In this document: piece after piece, positions 21,219 to 30,442 of the stretch
How the letters are laid out: every line of letters starts with the position of its first letter
Position numbering within the stretch: the stretch's first letter is position 1
NCBI GenBank assembly: GCA_023334545.1
Contig: JAADVB010000222.1
Span: forward strand, 1-30,442
Reading direction: 5' to 3'
Origin: Salisapilia sapeloensis
Lineage: Eukaryota > Oomycota > Peronosporomycetes > Peronosporales > Salisapiliaceae
DNA length: 30,442 nucleotides
Notes under the pieces: model-generated
Databases searched by the model: none
Told to the model about the DNA's origin: nothing
Seen by the model: only the letters and a program-made list of their open reading frames with translations
Translations under genes and position numbers: made by a program

Positions 21219-22499
21219 ATGACGATGCAGCTAACTCAGCTCTTCCTCCGCTACTACCCTCCGACGATACGGCTGCAGTATGTGACACGGGATGAGGTAG
21301 TCCGCTTCAAGAACATAAGCCTATATCACGTATCATCCGACTCCAACGCACGCACTGTATCCAAGTCGTTGATCGCACAGGAACGACTGCTTCATGAAGG
21401 TCTCGTGGATACTGTATCTCGCGTCGTCCAGCGTCTTATTGACGAGCATCAGCGAGGATTGAGTGCTACTGCCACTCCTTTCCAGCACCATACCACCCAT
21501 CGACCACACATAAGTCCTATTACGAACTTTGCATGCCATAAAACCGGTCGGATCGTGGCGACGAGCAGCTATGACAAAACCATCAAGATCATCCATCCGT
21601 TCGACAAGAAATCCAGTCCAGTTACTTTATCCGGTCATTCAGACGTTGTGTACAGCATTGATTTTCATACTTCTCCATCGCCTCGGGTACTCTCAGGTTC
21701 ATTCGATCGAACATGTCGTCTATGGGACGTCCAGAGCAAATCTTGTCTCGCCACGTACTCTGGTCATGACGCTGAAATAGTTGCAACGAAATTTGATTCC
21801 TCCGGCCAGCACTTTGGTAGCTGTTCTATGGACTATACATCTCGAGTATGGGATGCATTGACTGAAACTTGCATTGGCACATTGGAAGGCCACGAAGCTG
21901 AAGTCTCCTGTCTCGCTTTCCATCCTGACGACAGCCATATCGTTGCCACCGGCAGCTGTGATGCAACTGTAAGGCTCTGGGATACCCGCTATGATTCCTC
22001 TTGCTTTCGCGTCCTGGACGAACATGATAATGACATCGTGACGGTCGAATTCGATCCAATAGCCCAGCTCATCGCATCCGCTGGTGCTGATGGGTACTGC
22101 CGACTATGGGACGTTCGAACTGGCAAATGTCTCTTTTGTCTTGATGACCACACGGGCGAAATCTCTGACGCCAAAATGAACGGCACAGGAGCTCTCATCG
22201 CTACTTGTGGCGACGACGGATGTGCCTATGTGTACGATACGCTCACAGGCACACGTCGTCATCGGCTCTACAGCCACGATGGCAACGTCACGAGCATTCG
22301 ATTCAATCCTCAGGGCAACTTACTCCTGGGAACAGGTAGCGATGGCACTAGTCGAGTATGGAACGTCTTCACCGGAGACCTCATCGAGACCTTGTGCGGA
22401 CATGAAGCAGAAGTCTATGCCGGAACCTTTACGTACGATAGTACGAGCGTGTTAACTGCTTCTAAAGATAATTCGATACGAGTATACTCGAAAGCATGA
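21219..22499 (+). CDS. DAW1: DAW1/ODA16-like WD40 dynein-assembly factor
   Basis: One intronless frame, 426 aa. The N-terminus (LFLRYYPPTIRLQY) is the signature of DAW1/ODA16/WDR69, followed by a helical region and eight WD repeats with clear GH...WD endings (LSGHSDVVYSIDF, RLWDVQSK, GHDAEIVATKFD, RVWDALT and so on). The family protein is the adaptor that links outer dynein arms to intraflagellar transport. Its presence means the organism builds motile flagella, consistent with a zoospore-forming oomycete. It converges on the Rab gene with 74 nt between stops. The ATG at 21219 is preferred because it places the YYPP motif at the usual distance; a second ATG lies two codons downstream. Confidence 0.92.
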   Translation: MTMQLTQLFLRYYPPTIRLQYVTRDEVVRFKNISLYHVSSDSNARTVSKSLIAQERLLHEGLVDTVSRVVQRLIDEHQRGLSATATPFQHHTTHRPHISPITNFACHKTGRIVATSSYDKTIKIIHPFDKKSSPVTLSGHSDVVYSIDFHTSPSPRVLSGSFDRTCRLWDVQSKSCLATYSGHDAEIVATKFDSSGQHFGSCSMDYTSRVWDALTETCIGTLEGHEAEVSCLAFHPDDSHIVATGSCDATVRLWDTRYDSSCFRVLDEHDNDIVTVEFDPIAQLIASAGADGYCRLWDVRTGKCLFCLDDHTGEISDAKMNGTGALIATCGDDGCAYVYDTLTGTRRHRLYSHDGNVTSIRFNPQGNLLLGTGSDGTSRVWNVFTGDLIETLCGHEAEVYAGTFTYDSTSVLTASKDNSIRVYSKA

Positions 22500-22573
22500 T
22501 GATAAAAGGAAAAAGAAGTATTGGATGAGAAACTTTGCTACTTGTTTGTGAAGATAGATATCGAAGGGTAAGT

Positions 22574-23295
22574 CTAGCAGCATCCTTTCTTCACAGGTGG
22601 CGATCGAGCATTCAAATTGACATTCTCCCGCTTCTGTGGACCACCCTCTTCTTCCACTCGTGACTTGACTTCTCGTGCGACTTGGACAAAGCCACTTTCG
22701 ACGTTGACATTCGTCTTGGCACTCGTTTCGAAGAACTGGACACCGTACTCGTCGGCCAATGCCTGCCCTTCCTCCGTACTTACGACCTTGTCGTCCGTCA
22801 TATCACACTTGTTCCCGATCAAGATCTTGTTCACATGCACGTCTGCGTGCTGTTGGATCTGTCCGACCCAATTGCGAATGCTCTGGAAGGACGCACGGTC
22901 CGTCACGTCGTAGACGAGCAAGATGCCTTGAGCCCCACGAAAGTAGGACGTCGTAATCGTCCGGAATCGCTCTTGTCCGGCAGTATCCCATATCTACGTA
23001 TTCAGACACGAGTGAATTTATATGCATGAAGCAAAGGAACAAGCTTGACTACCTGTAGTTTCACTTTTTTACTATCGAGCTCAATGTTCTTGATCTTAAA
23101 ATCAATCCCAATCGTCGTAATGAACGTCGGTGAGAACGAGTCATTCGCATAACGTAGCAACAAGCATGTTTTGCCCACACCTAGATACCATTGCATCAAG
23201 ACAAGATCGTCCAAGAATCAAATACACCACGAACCGCTATCTCCAATCATCAGGAGCTTAATCTGCATATCGAACGGATTGTCCTGTCGAGACAT
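22574..23295 (-). CDS. Rab GTPase, Rab8/RabE type
   Basis: Exons 23295-23235, 23180-23053 and 22993-22574 give 202 aa. All GTPase motifs are intact: GDSGVGKT (18-25), effector-loop Thr43 in TTIGIDF, DTAGQ (66-70), GNKCDM, and ETSAK. The C-terminus ends KKGCC, a double-cysteine geranylgeranylation site. The switch and helix sequences ([23 protein letters not shown]) fit the Rab8/Rab10/plant RabE group, which drives exocytic transport from the Golgi to the plasma membrane. The first intron falls inside the P-loop. Position next to VPS36 and DAW1 need not be meaningful, though Rab8 also serves ciliary traffic in other eukaryotes. Confidence 0.93.
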
Positions 23296-23753
23296 ATTAT
23301 ATCGACTTGCTGTTGAAACCTCTTGCTAGACCACGACGTGAATAAACCAGCTCCTTTAAGTCAAGAAAAAGGCACCAGCTTTCAGCTCAGACGGACTTAC
23401 GTTAGCAAATACAACGTCCGACGATAGGTTCCAGTCGCCCAGGTGACGCAAGGGGAGGAAAGAGCTAGTGAAGAACAAGTCGCGAGTTGAAACTCACAGC
23501 AAAAGCGTCGACCAGCGCGTTCTCTCACTTCGATCGTCGCGTAGGCTAATTTTAGCCGGGCAAAAGCAGGGGCACTCTGTAGAAACACGAGCTCGTACGG
23601 CCGCACAACAACCTTTCAAGGTACGACGCGTCGATCTGCTGACAGGACCGACCTGCGAGGACTATGAACACGCGAGCATCCGGATGCAGCCGTATGTGCT
23701 TACTTACAGATTCCAACGCTAGCTTGTCTGTTTGCATTTAACAATTTACCGTC
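23296..23753. other. 458-bp intergenic region between divergent Rab and kinase genes
   Basis: This is the longest gap between divergent genes in the left 27 kb. It holds several short overlapping ORFs on both strands (for example 23468-23722 plus and 23397-23606 minus) that share no recognisable motif and no splice partners. I see no tRNA or repeat. It most likely carries the promoters of the two flanking genes. Confidence 0.4.
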
Positions 23754-26104
23754 ATGGGCGCAATAGCAAAGGAACGAGCGGACAAGCCAGCGATCGAGGA
23801 ATTTCGACTTGGACCGGTCATCGGTCGAGGCAATTTCTCGCATATTGTCCAAGCGACGCATAGTATCACGGATGAAGTGTTTGCTTTGAAAGTCGTGGAG
23901 AAAGATCGAGTGAAACGCATGTGTGTCCGACATCCGAACATTTTGAATGAAATTCACATGGAAAAGCAAGTGCTAAATCGTCTACGGCATCCTAACATCA
24001 TTCGTCTCTATCAGACTTTCCAAGTATCTTGTGTTCTTTCATCATTTTCCTTCCAGATCGATATTTATATACGCCTTTAGGATGATGTGCGACTCTTCTT
24101 CTTACTCGAGTACTATGAAGGAGGCGAACTGTTGGATCAGTTGATAGACCAAGGCAGACAATTAGGTCTGCATGAAGACTTGGCCAAGTTCTATTTGGTC
24201 GACTTGGTCAATGCCATCGCGCACATGCATGCCAATGGCGTCGTCCATCGAGATCTAAAGCCAGAGAACGTCGTGCTCAGCAAAGAGGACGGTCACGCCC
24301 GTGTCATTGACTTTGGAACGGCGAAAGATCTCTTAGACACATCACACAACGGACCGAACTTTGTAGGTACACCAGAGTACATGCCTCCAGAGACAATCGA
24401 TAACCAACCGGCAACGGAAGCGACGGACTTGTGGGCACTTGGAAGTATCATCTACCAGCTCTTTACTGGCGAAACGCCATTTGCAGGTGGCAGTCCGTAT
24501 CTCACGTTCCTTAAAACACAGTCTGGATCGTACCATATTCCTCAATTCGTTCCATCGGAAGCAAAAGACTTGATTACAAAGCTATTGACACCAGATCCAA
24601 CGAAACGATTGACTATCTTTGATGTTAAGTGTACGTATCCTATATCTTCTAAAGGAATAGCTGTCTTATAAGATTCTATAGCACACGCCTTCTTCCATAA
24701 TGTCGACTTTGACAAGCACATGACACAGCCCAAACCGGACGTTCGATTTCCAAGTGACAAGATGCTCGTTGAGATAAAGAATTTAAAAGAGTTGGAGGAC
24801 AAACGGGAGGAGACAAAACCACTGACTACCTTTAATGACTCTGTACAAGAGTATATTACCAATCTGAATGAAACCGAACGAGAGAGGATGATGCATCTAC
24901 TTAATCGACAGCAGCTCTTGCATTTGCCAGGTACTACTCTCATCCATCTCTTCTAAGACAAGATATTTACAGTTATATAGGCATCTACCCTCGATTCTTC
25001 CCTTCTCCTAGCCAAGGACGCTGCCGATACGCAGCTCGCCGAGGCTACGTCGGCTACTCCCACGCACTCCAGAACGGATGGGAAGAATCTCCGTCCTTTA
25101 TGATCGTACACAGCCTCATAGACACTTTAAAGAAAGTTTTTCGTTTCTCATGCTCGATATAGGTACCTGGACCTTCCATGGGTCAACAGGATGAGTGGGA
25201 TGACCAAGTCGCTGCCTTTCGATGCAATGTACAAGTGATCAACGAGAAACGTCCTGCGTTTGTATTGATCACAGGTGACTTTTTCCATCCGTCGTCACCG
25301 GATGCAATCTCTAGTGACCAAATCAGTGCTTTGCAGACAATACTGAATGAGATCCAACCCGAGACCAAGCTGGTACGTATCATCTAGATCTGTATCTCGT
25401 GACTATTCTTGACAGTATGTGTAGGTCTTCATCCCAGGCTCCAACCTTATCGACAGTCCAGAAAGCAGTAGTGTAGAGACGTACGTGAACCACTTTGGAG
25501 ACGACTACTACAGCTTCTGGGTGGCTGGTGTCAAGTTCATCGTCTTGAATTCTTTCTTAATTCGGCATGAAGAAAAGATGCCTGAGCAGTCTAAACAGCA
25601 GCATGGTACGTCCAATCCTCCTTATCGGATGGCAATTAAACTGATGGATCGTTGTAGAATGGTTTCGAAAGGAAGTGGAGAATGGGGAACTGACGAGTCG
25701 AGCTACTGTCGTGTGCTCCTACCATTCACTCACCTCTTTATCTAACAACACATCCGAACTTCCATCAAACGTAAGATAACGAGCAAAAGTTACTATATCT
25801 CATCTCACGTGTACTTGAAACGTAGATTTCTACCAAGTACTTGGACGTCTGCTTACGTTCGAAAGTGTGTCTGATCATCTCTGGTGACGGAGATAATCAA
25901 GTCTCTTCACTACCACTCCAAGACGCTTGCACTGAAAAAGAATGTCAACTCGTTCGTTGCTCTACACTACAACAATTCCAAGTCTCAGGTCAACAAGTTG
26001 ATCTCGTCGAGTCAAATGTCAAAGCCGTAGAAAGCAACAAGGATATGCCAGAAGACAGTCTCCTCGCTCCTGAACTTGTCAATCTTCAGTTGAACGAAGC
26101 TTAA
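23754..26104 (+). CDS. PDK1-like AGC kinase fused to a degenerate CPPED1-like phosphatase domain
   Basis: Exons 23754-24023, 24081-24630, 24682-24930, 24981-25105, 25163-25372, 25425-25605, 25658-25770 and 25826-26104 join in frame to 658 aa. The kinase (about 17-290) is complete: GRGNFS loop, Lys46, HRD 146-148, DFG 167-169 and a PDK1-style activation loop (NFVGTPEYMPPE). No C-terminal PH domain follows. From about residue 380 the sequence matches the calcineurin-like family of CPPED1: EWDDQ, FVLITGDFFH, FGDDYYSFWVAGVKFIVLNS. The metal ligands are mostly gone: the first Asp motif reads VPGPSMG (399-405), the GNHD motif reads GSNL (473-476), and the late GHxH motif reads GDGD (586-589); only GD at 436-437 remains. 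The phosphatase half has no ATG before exon 4 and depends on the 50-nt intron 24931-24980, so I read one fused gene. Confidence 0.82.
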
Positions 26105-26237
26105 AGCTCCATCCATCAAGAAACTTGATACACATGCATCGTACCATTAGATCACTACAGAAAAAGAAAAAGAAATTTAAAAAGAAAAGAAAATCAATTG
26201 GAAATCTCGATTGGTATTTCCATTCCAACACCAAGAA

Positions 26238-27221
26238 TTAGATCAAATTGGCTCGCTCGTCGTCCCATTCTTCATACGAATCACGCGTCATTTTCATCGA
26301 CACACGCTGGATCTGAGCCGCTTGACTCGCCTTCGCGTACTTGTCGCGGCAATGAGTATCATGACGCTTGCGTTGGAATGCCACCATCGCTAGCATGAGC
26401 GTCAGCAATCCAAAACCAGCGACGATACCAAGCAGTAGATCCTGTGGAAGATCGTCATTTCCACGCTCACTCGACACAGTCTTTGTTCCAGGCTTGTGCA
26501 GCAGTACATTTACGCCTTTCATACGGGCGTTACTGGCCGATTCGAATGTCGTTGCCACCTTCTCTTCCAATTCGCCCAGCAATTTCATGGCTTCCGTCGT
26601 TGTCACCGATTCCGAGATGATACCGACGACATCGAGTGTCATGCCACACTTGCTGCCTTCATCTTGCTGCAACTGTGGATCCAATACGATCTGTAGATTG
26701 CCAGTAGATAGCGTAGATGGTAGTATCGTGTCCATCAAATTCGCCGATGCAAGCGTCAGTGGTGCACATACACCCTGACTACTGGATAGCTTTAAGAGGT
26801 TGGAGCCTTCTGACTTGTCCGACGCAAGATCCACTGAGTAAAACTTGTCGCCAGTAGCTACCGCCGCGTAGGATAGAGCGATCGAGGCAATCCAGTCCTC
26901 TACAGAATGTCCCAAAGATCGAGATACCGACTCCTGTAGCTTCTCGAACTGAATGATCGAGGACGAGATACCAGGCATATCTCCGACGGCCTTCACCTGA
27001 AGAATACATTCATTCAGTTGAGCACTTGGCGCCGTCGTGACTTCAATCTGACCGGAGAATCCATCCGCTGTGGCTTGTTGCTGCACTTGGAGAGTCTGAG
27101 ATAGTGTGCCTGGTAGAGCAGAACAGTCTTGCTCTGCATTGTAGAGCAGCTGACCTTCAAAGGTGGCAGAAGCCGCCGAGATGAGGGAAAAGATCGCAGT
27201 CGCTGTAACTGCCCAAGTCAT
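26238..27221 (-). CDS. Type I membrane glycoprotein-like protein, function unknown, 327 aa
   Basis: One intronless frame. A signal peptide is clear (residues 1 to about 20, ending ASA-T), then a lumenal or extracellular domain of about 240 residues with few cysteines, a single membrane helix at about 261-282 (LLLGIVAGFGLLTLMLAMVAF) and a basic 45-residue cytosolic tail. The tail ends ERANLI: Glu322 followed by Leu326-Ile327 is an acidic-dileucine sorting motif at the extreme C-terminus, preceded by acidic residues. This suggests AP-complex sorting to endosomes or vacuole. I do not recognise the lumenal domain; it may be oomycete-specific. The stop at 26238 converges on the kinase-fusion stop with 133 nt between, and the start is 72 nt below the next minus-strand gene. 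Confidence 0.75.
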   Translation of the reverse strand: MTWAVTATAIFSLISAASATFEGQLLYNAEQDCSALPGTLSQTLQVQQQATADGFSGQIEVTTAPSAQLNECILQVKAVGDMPGISSSIIQFEKLQESVSRSLGHSVEDWIASIALSYAAVATGDKFYSVDLASDKSEGSNLLKLSSSQGVCAPLTLASANLMDTILPSTLSTGNLQIVLDPQLQQDEGSKCGMTLDVVGIISESVTTTEAMKLLGELEEKVATTFESASNARMKGVNVLLHKPGTKTVSSERGNDDLPQDLLLGIVAGFGLLTLMLAMVAFQRKRHDTHCRDKYAKASQAAQIQRVSMKMTRDSYEEWDDERANLI

Positions 27222-27293
27222 TGTAGACGATTGAGTAAAGTCAGGAATGGAGTCTGTGGGGATAGAGCAAACTAAAGAAGCTTGGTAGGAGCT

Positions 27294-28424
27294 TTATATC
27301 GAGGTAATACGAAAGTAAATCGATGCAAAAGGTGCTTCTTCCCTCGCTTCTCGCTTTTCTTTTGATGCTTCCGAATCAGCTACTTGAAGTTGGAGAAAAG
27401 ATATTTTACGCTTCATACAAAAGACAAGTATAAGGAATATAAATAGTGCAATAGTACAAACTAAATTAACACCAGAATTAATTAAATTGTTTATTATTCC
27501 CTTTTCTGAGATTGATTCCAGTTTCTTGATCGAATTTGCGATCATAGCTATTTCAAGTGGAGTCTCAAGATCAGAATAGGATATAATCTACACGAGTTTC
27601 AACTGATCAGGGCCACGCACTACCACCAGTATCTGGAACAGAATTATCTCGTAACTCGAAGCGACCGGTCGAAGTTCTTCTTGGAAAGATAAATACTGGC
27701 TGACTAGAGCGAGCTACCTATACATAACTTGGGCAATAGAGCAATTTCTGTTTGCTTGTATCTCTTTGACAGTCCCACCCATTGTAACAGATCCACTTTC
27801 CCACGAGGGTGAACCCTTAGGGATTCCAAAGGAGCACATAACTGAAATATACTTCGTTGTCACAAAAAATCAATCAATCAACTGATTACGTTTTTTCTTG
27901 AGAGAAATAAACGAAAGCATAAGCTTCAACAAAGATGCAGTTGATACTATAGTGCATGCAGTAACCACTTTGAAATATATCTTCGCAATTAACGCGTTAC
28001 GTACATGCAGGCTAGTGGACAAGCCATCGCAAAATAGCTCGATGTCGTATACGGGCTTCAAACGGAATCCCAGATCATCTTGGATTCCTCACTAGATGAT
28101 AAGCTAGAACGGGTATCTGCGAGGACCAAGGCATTGCTGGGGTGGTCATCACTAGCAAATTTCTATTGAACTGAAATCGAGCCAGAAAACACAAACCTTT
28201 AATGCGCCTTCGCGTTGCGTGTGCGATATGCATGTCACCATATACGAGTTCCTGACCGTCCAACACGACCTCTTCAGAGATGAAGCGGACATTGCGAGAC
28301 TGATCTCGAGTCGTCAACAAGTTGATAGCATAAAATAACTCTTGTATATTTATCTGCGGGTGTTAAGATCATAGTAGACGTACTTGCTTGCTCCTTAATC
28401 TACTCGTGAGTGTCTAGATTCCAT
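27294..28424 (-). CDS. Putative two-helix membrane protein in six exons, 272 aa
   Basis: Exons reconstructed by phase: 28424-28404, 28353-28197, 28078-27890, 27841-27724, 27679-27640 and 27587-27294. Introns are GT-AG (50, 118, 48, 44 and 52 nt). The start MESRHSR leads into ELFYAINLLTTRDQSRN and VVLDGQELVYGDMHIAH; the next exon has PVYDIELFCDGL and a hydrophobic stretch (KVVTACTIVSTASLLKLML), and the last exon has a strong membrane helix (NLVCTIALFIFLILVFCM) followed by a charged tail. Alternative acceptors exist for exon 3 (28087) and exon 5 (27676), and the donor of exon 4 could be 27718. The family is not recognised. The call rests on long meaningful frames that join only when these introns are removed; the small exon 27679-27640 is the weakest part. 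Confidence 0.45.
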
Positions 28425-28504
28425 CCTCTGGCCTTTCGCTTTCTAGCTTGAGGTGTGTTCCTACAAACTTCAAGTGGAGATACTTAAAAAGACGGATGGG
28501 TTTT

Positions 28505-28965
28505 TCAGCGAGCTCTCATGAGGCAAGGAAGGACATGTAGAGCCTCTGGACCATCCCATTAGACACTTTGGAATGCGCTCTATCTATCCATGCCAAAATT
28601 CGAAATTCGAAAAATTTAAGGTTTTGGTGGTCGACTCGAGATCGCTACCTCGTTGTCCGCATGCTCCGGTGTTCGCTCGATCCGCGACTTTCGAGGTCAT
28701 ACAAGAAGCTAGTGAGTCCAGAATTCGCAATACTTTCCTTACAGTTAGCACTGTTGGTTTGAGTGACTAGCTTTTTAAATGCCTCAGAGCAGCCCAGCCG
28801 CCAACACAACATCCTCGAGCGCAAAACCCAAGACAGCGAGCTTGAGTCGACGACCATACTTGTTTTTCAAAATTCCAATTTTGGCACTTATGGAAAGAGC
28901 ATGCTCGAAAGTGTCTAGTGGGCCGGTCTAGAGTGTCTACAAGTCGTTCCTTCGTCTCTAAAAGG
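28505..28965. repeat. Imperfect inverted repeat of decayed coding segments
   Basis: The left arm, about 28505-28720 read on plus, aligns by eye with the right arm, about 28757-28965 read on minus. Shared blocks in order are tgtaga, ctagacacttt or ttagacacttt, gccaaaatt, gtcgactc and gctagt. Both arms also translate to related peptides: RHF...CQN..FEK and VVDSxSL occur in each, with a frame change between these two blocks in the right arm. The arms are diverged, perhaps two thirds identical, with a spacer of only about 40 to 50 bp. This looks like an inverted duplication of a former gene fragment rather than a fresh transposon; no transposase or target-site duplication was seen. Confidence 0.5.
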
Positions 28966-30442
28966 GTCGAAGTATGTATACGACTGTTCAAGGTACATCG
29001 AGTAGTGGAAGCCTCGATCGCTGTCCGAGATTACCATGCGTGTGCAGTCACGGTCTCGAGATCATCGATAGTCCATAACTCTAGCAACGACGGAGACACG
29101 CAATATAAATTGATAGTTCCTAGATGACTACTAAAACGCGAATACAGGTCTGAATGACAACGCTGCACTTCTCCAAATATAATTTGGCTCGCTAAGTAGG
29201 ACTATGCAATACACATGTCGTAATGTATTTCACGAAGGTCGCATTCGTTCAGCGGATTATTTAGTATGATGAAAACAAACACGCAAGCACTATAGTAAAA
29301 ATCACTACCCAAGTCTTTTGCAGTACGTCCTACTCGTGCATCATTGTCAACTTTTACATTCATATACACATATGTCGTCCGTTCCTTTGTCATACTTTGG
29401 CGAGGAATAACGTCGAGTGTATCGTGATTTCTCGTCGAAAGTCCTTCGGGTTGAAGTTGAATTCGATTTACTTGCAACACTTAGCTCTTTGCCATTTTAC
29501 TGGGATAGAGTACAGTGCGAGTCGCAAATATCGCTTACTTATTCCGTCCACCACTGTACTACGCTTGTTCCGAAATAATAGCGAAGAGCTCAATAGCGCA
29601 AATAAAGTGAAGAGCTCACCAAGTCTTTCGCGCGCTTTTTCAAATGTGCACATTTAGAGCACCAGGCGTTGCTTGTAGTCTTCTCGGAGATGGTTTCCTC
29701 CTGATTGCGTGCAAGACGAAGACATAAATGTACCAAAAAGAAGCAAGGCCGTGTTCGTTGAAAGTACAATGGAGGATTATGCGAGACAAATTGTGCAATA
29801 TAGGAGCGAGCCTGTGCGAACTGTGATCGGTATTATGCCTCTTGAATCGGCCTGATTGAAATCGACGGAGGTGGATAGTATCGAAGGGTGTATCTATGCA
29901 GGCCTAGTTCGGTCCAAGAACGTCATCTCTATGTTGCAGTTTTCACATAGATCGTGCTACAGCGAGCATGACAATGGAAATCTCACTTATAACAGAGGAC
30001 GGACATCGAGAGGCAAATTAGACCAAGAGTATGAAGCGACGTGTCCATTGGCACTACTGATCACTTGCCTTTGTACTCCTCGTTTCGCGGGAAAGTTACA
30101 TGAAAGTGCTTTGCTGGGTTTCCAATGGCAAGCGGCAAAGTAAACGTTGCAACTCTCAACGACTGCAGAGTTTGCCGATTTAATTATCATGAATAGACTG
30201 ACAAGAGACAAAAATGCAATGCTGGGGAATCGATATCAACGTGAACACGGCTTTAGTCGAAAGGATCAGACGAATAGATTTTAAAGATCACGGAAACCTG
30301 CTATCGGATAGTAGACAGTTGTAAACATGTTTCCATTTAGTAGCTTTGATGAACGCTTTGGCACAGTGGTGTTTGCATGGGAGGAACGAAGTGTCGCTCT
30401 GTATCTCGATTCAATCGCTTGGATGCTCAAACGACGCATAGA
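28966..30442. other. 1.5 kb with no supported gene
   Basis: Only short ORFs occur here, the longest about 95 codons (29202-29480 minus, 29397-29657 plus, 29856-30143 plus). None has a recognisable domain, a signal peptide or phase-matching partner exons. Composition is similar to that of the rest of the window. Together with the decayed inverted repeat to its left, it resembles the edge of a gene-poor, repeat-bearing block, and it runs off the end of the window. Confidence 0.4.

Noticed and set aside
24931-24956. In-frame stop at 24954-24956 as the true end of the kinase gene, with a separate phosphatase gene after it
   Set aside because: The stop lies inside a 50-nt GT-AG intron of the usual size, and the downstream domain has no ATG before its conserved part. 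Kept as the main alternative to the fusion.
28085-28160. Open frame with Ser-rich peptide suggesting a frameshifted pseudogene
   Set aside because: Its phase fits neither flanking exon; removing the whole segment as one intron restores a continuous frame.
29202-29657. Overlapping ORFs of 60 to 92 codons on both strands
   Set aside because: No domains, no signal peptide and inconsistent frames; probably chance.
1-30442. CRISPR arrays, tRNA or rRNA genes, transposases
   Set aside because: Read on both strands by eye; no regularly spaced repeats, T-loop/anticodon patterns or transposase motifs were found.

Overview
The window is nuclear DNA from a compact eukaryotic genome. Nearly every gene is cut by short GT-AG introns, mostly 48 to 64 nt with donors often reading GTACGT, and genes lie only tens to a few hundred bases apart. 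The gene set (a PX-PH phospholipase D, multi-PH scaffolds, a flagellar dynein-assembly factor, an ESCRT-II subunit and a PDK1-like kinase fused to a phosphatase-like domain) and the intron style fit an oomycete, most likely an Albugo-like (white rust) species that still makes flagellated zoospores. The taxonomic call is an inference from gene content. All exon models were built by hand from splice sites, reading phase and family similarity.

Layout, left to right: IQ-motif protein (minus, 25-858); divergent 6-phosphofructo-2-kinase/fructose-2,6-bisphosphatase (plus, 1017-2828); kinesin (plus, 2924-5086); zinc-ribbon/RING-H2 E3 ligase (plus, 5213-6426); C2HC-finger protein of unknown role (plus, 6704-7811); PP2A scaffold A subunit (minus, 7914-10050); a gap; triple-PH plus PDZ-like scaffold (minus, 10629-12572 or 12732); PX-PH phospholipase D (minus, 12940-16497); divergent GT90-like glycosyltransferase with an Arg/Ser tail (plus, 16743-19204); small charged protein (plus, 19309-19614); VPS36 (minus, 19669-20942); divergent DAW1/ODA16 WD40 protein (plus, 21219-22499); Rab8-type GTPase (minus, 22574-23295); PDK1-like kinase with a phosphatase-like C-terminus (plus, 23754-26104); type I membrane protein (minus, 26238-27221); a two-helix membrane protein in six exons (minus, 27294-28424); then about 2 kb without a supportable gene, holding an inverted pair of decayed, formerly coding segments.

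The most notable content is two proteins in which a normally active phosphatase domain has lost its catalytic residues while the attached kinase domain looks intact. The PFK-2/FBPase-2 has lost both catalytic histidines of its bisphosphatase half. The PDK1-like kinase continues by splicing into a CPPED1-like calcineurin-type domain whose metal ligands are mostly substituted. A GT90-like enzyme without a signal peptide, with an SR-like tail and motifs that recall proteins of large DNA viruses of protists, is a third candidate for novelty.

Functionally, phosphoinositide and membrane-trafficking signalling dominates (PDK1-like kinase, PLD, PH scaffold, VPS36, Rab8, PP2A-A), with motility genes (kinesin, DAW1) interspersed. 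No operons, tRNAs, rRNAs, CRISPR arrays or intact transposons were seen.
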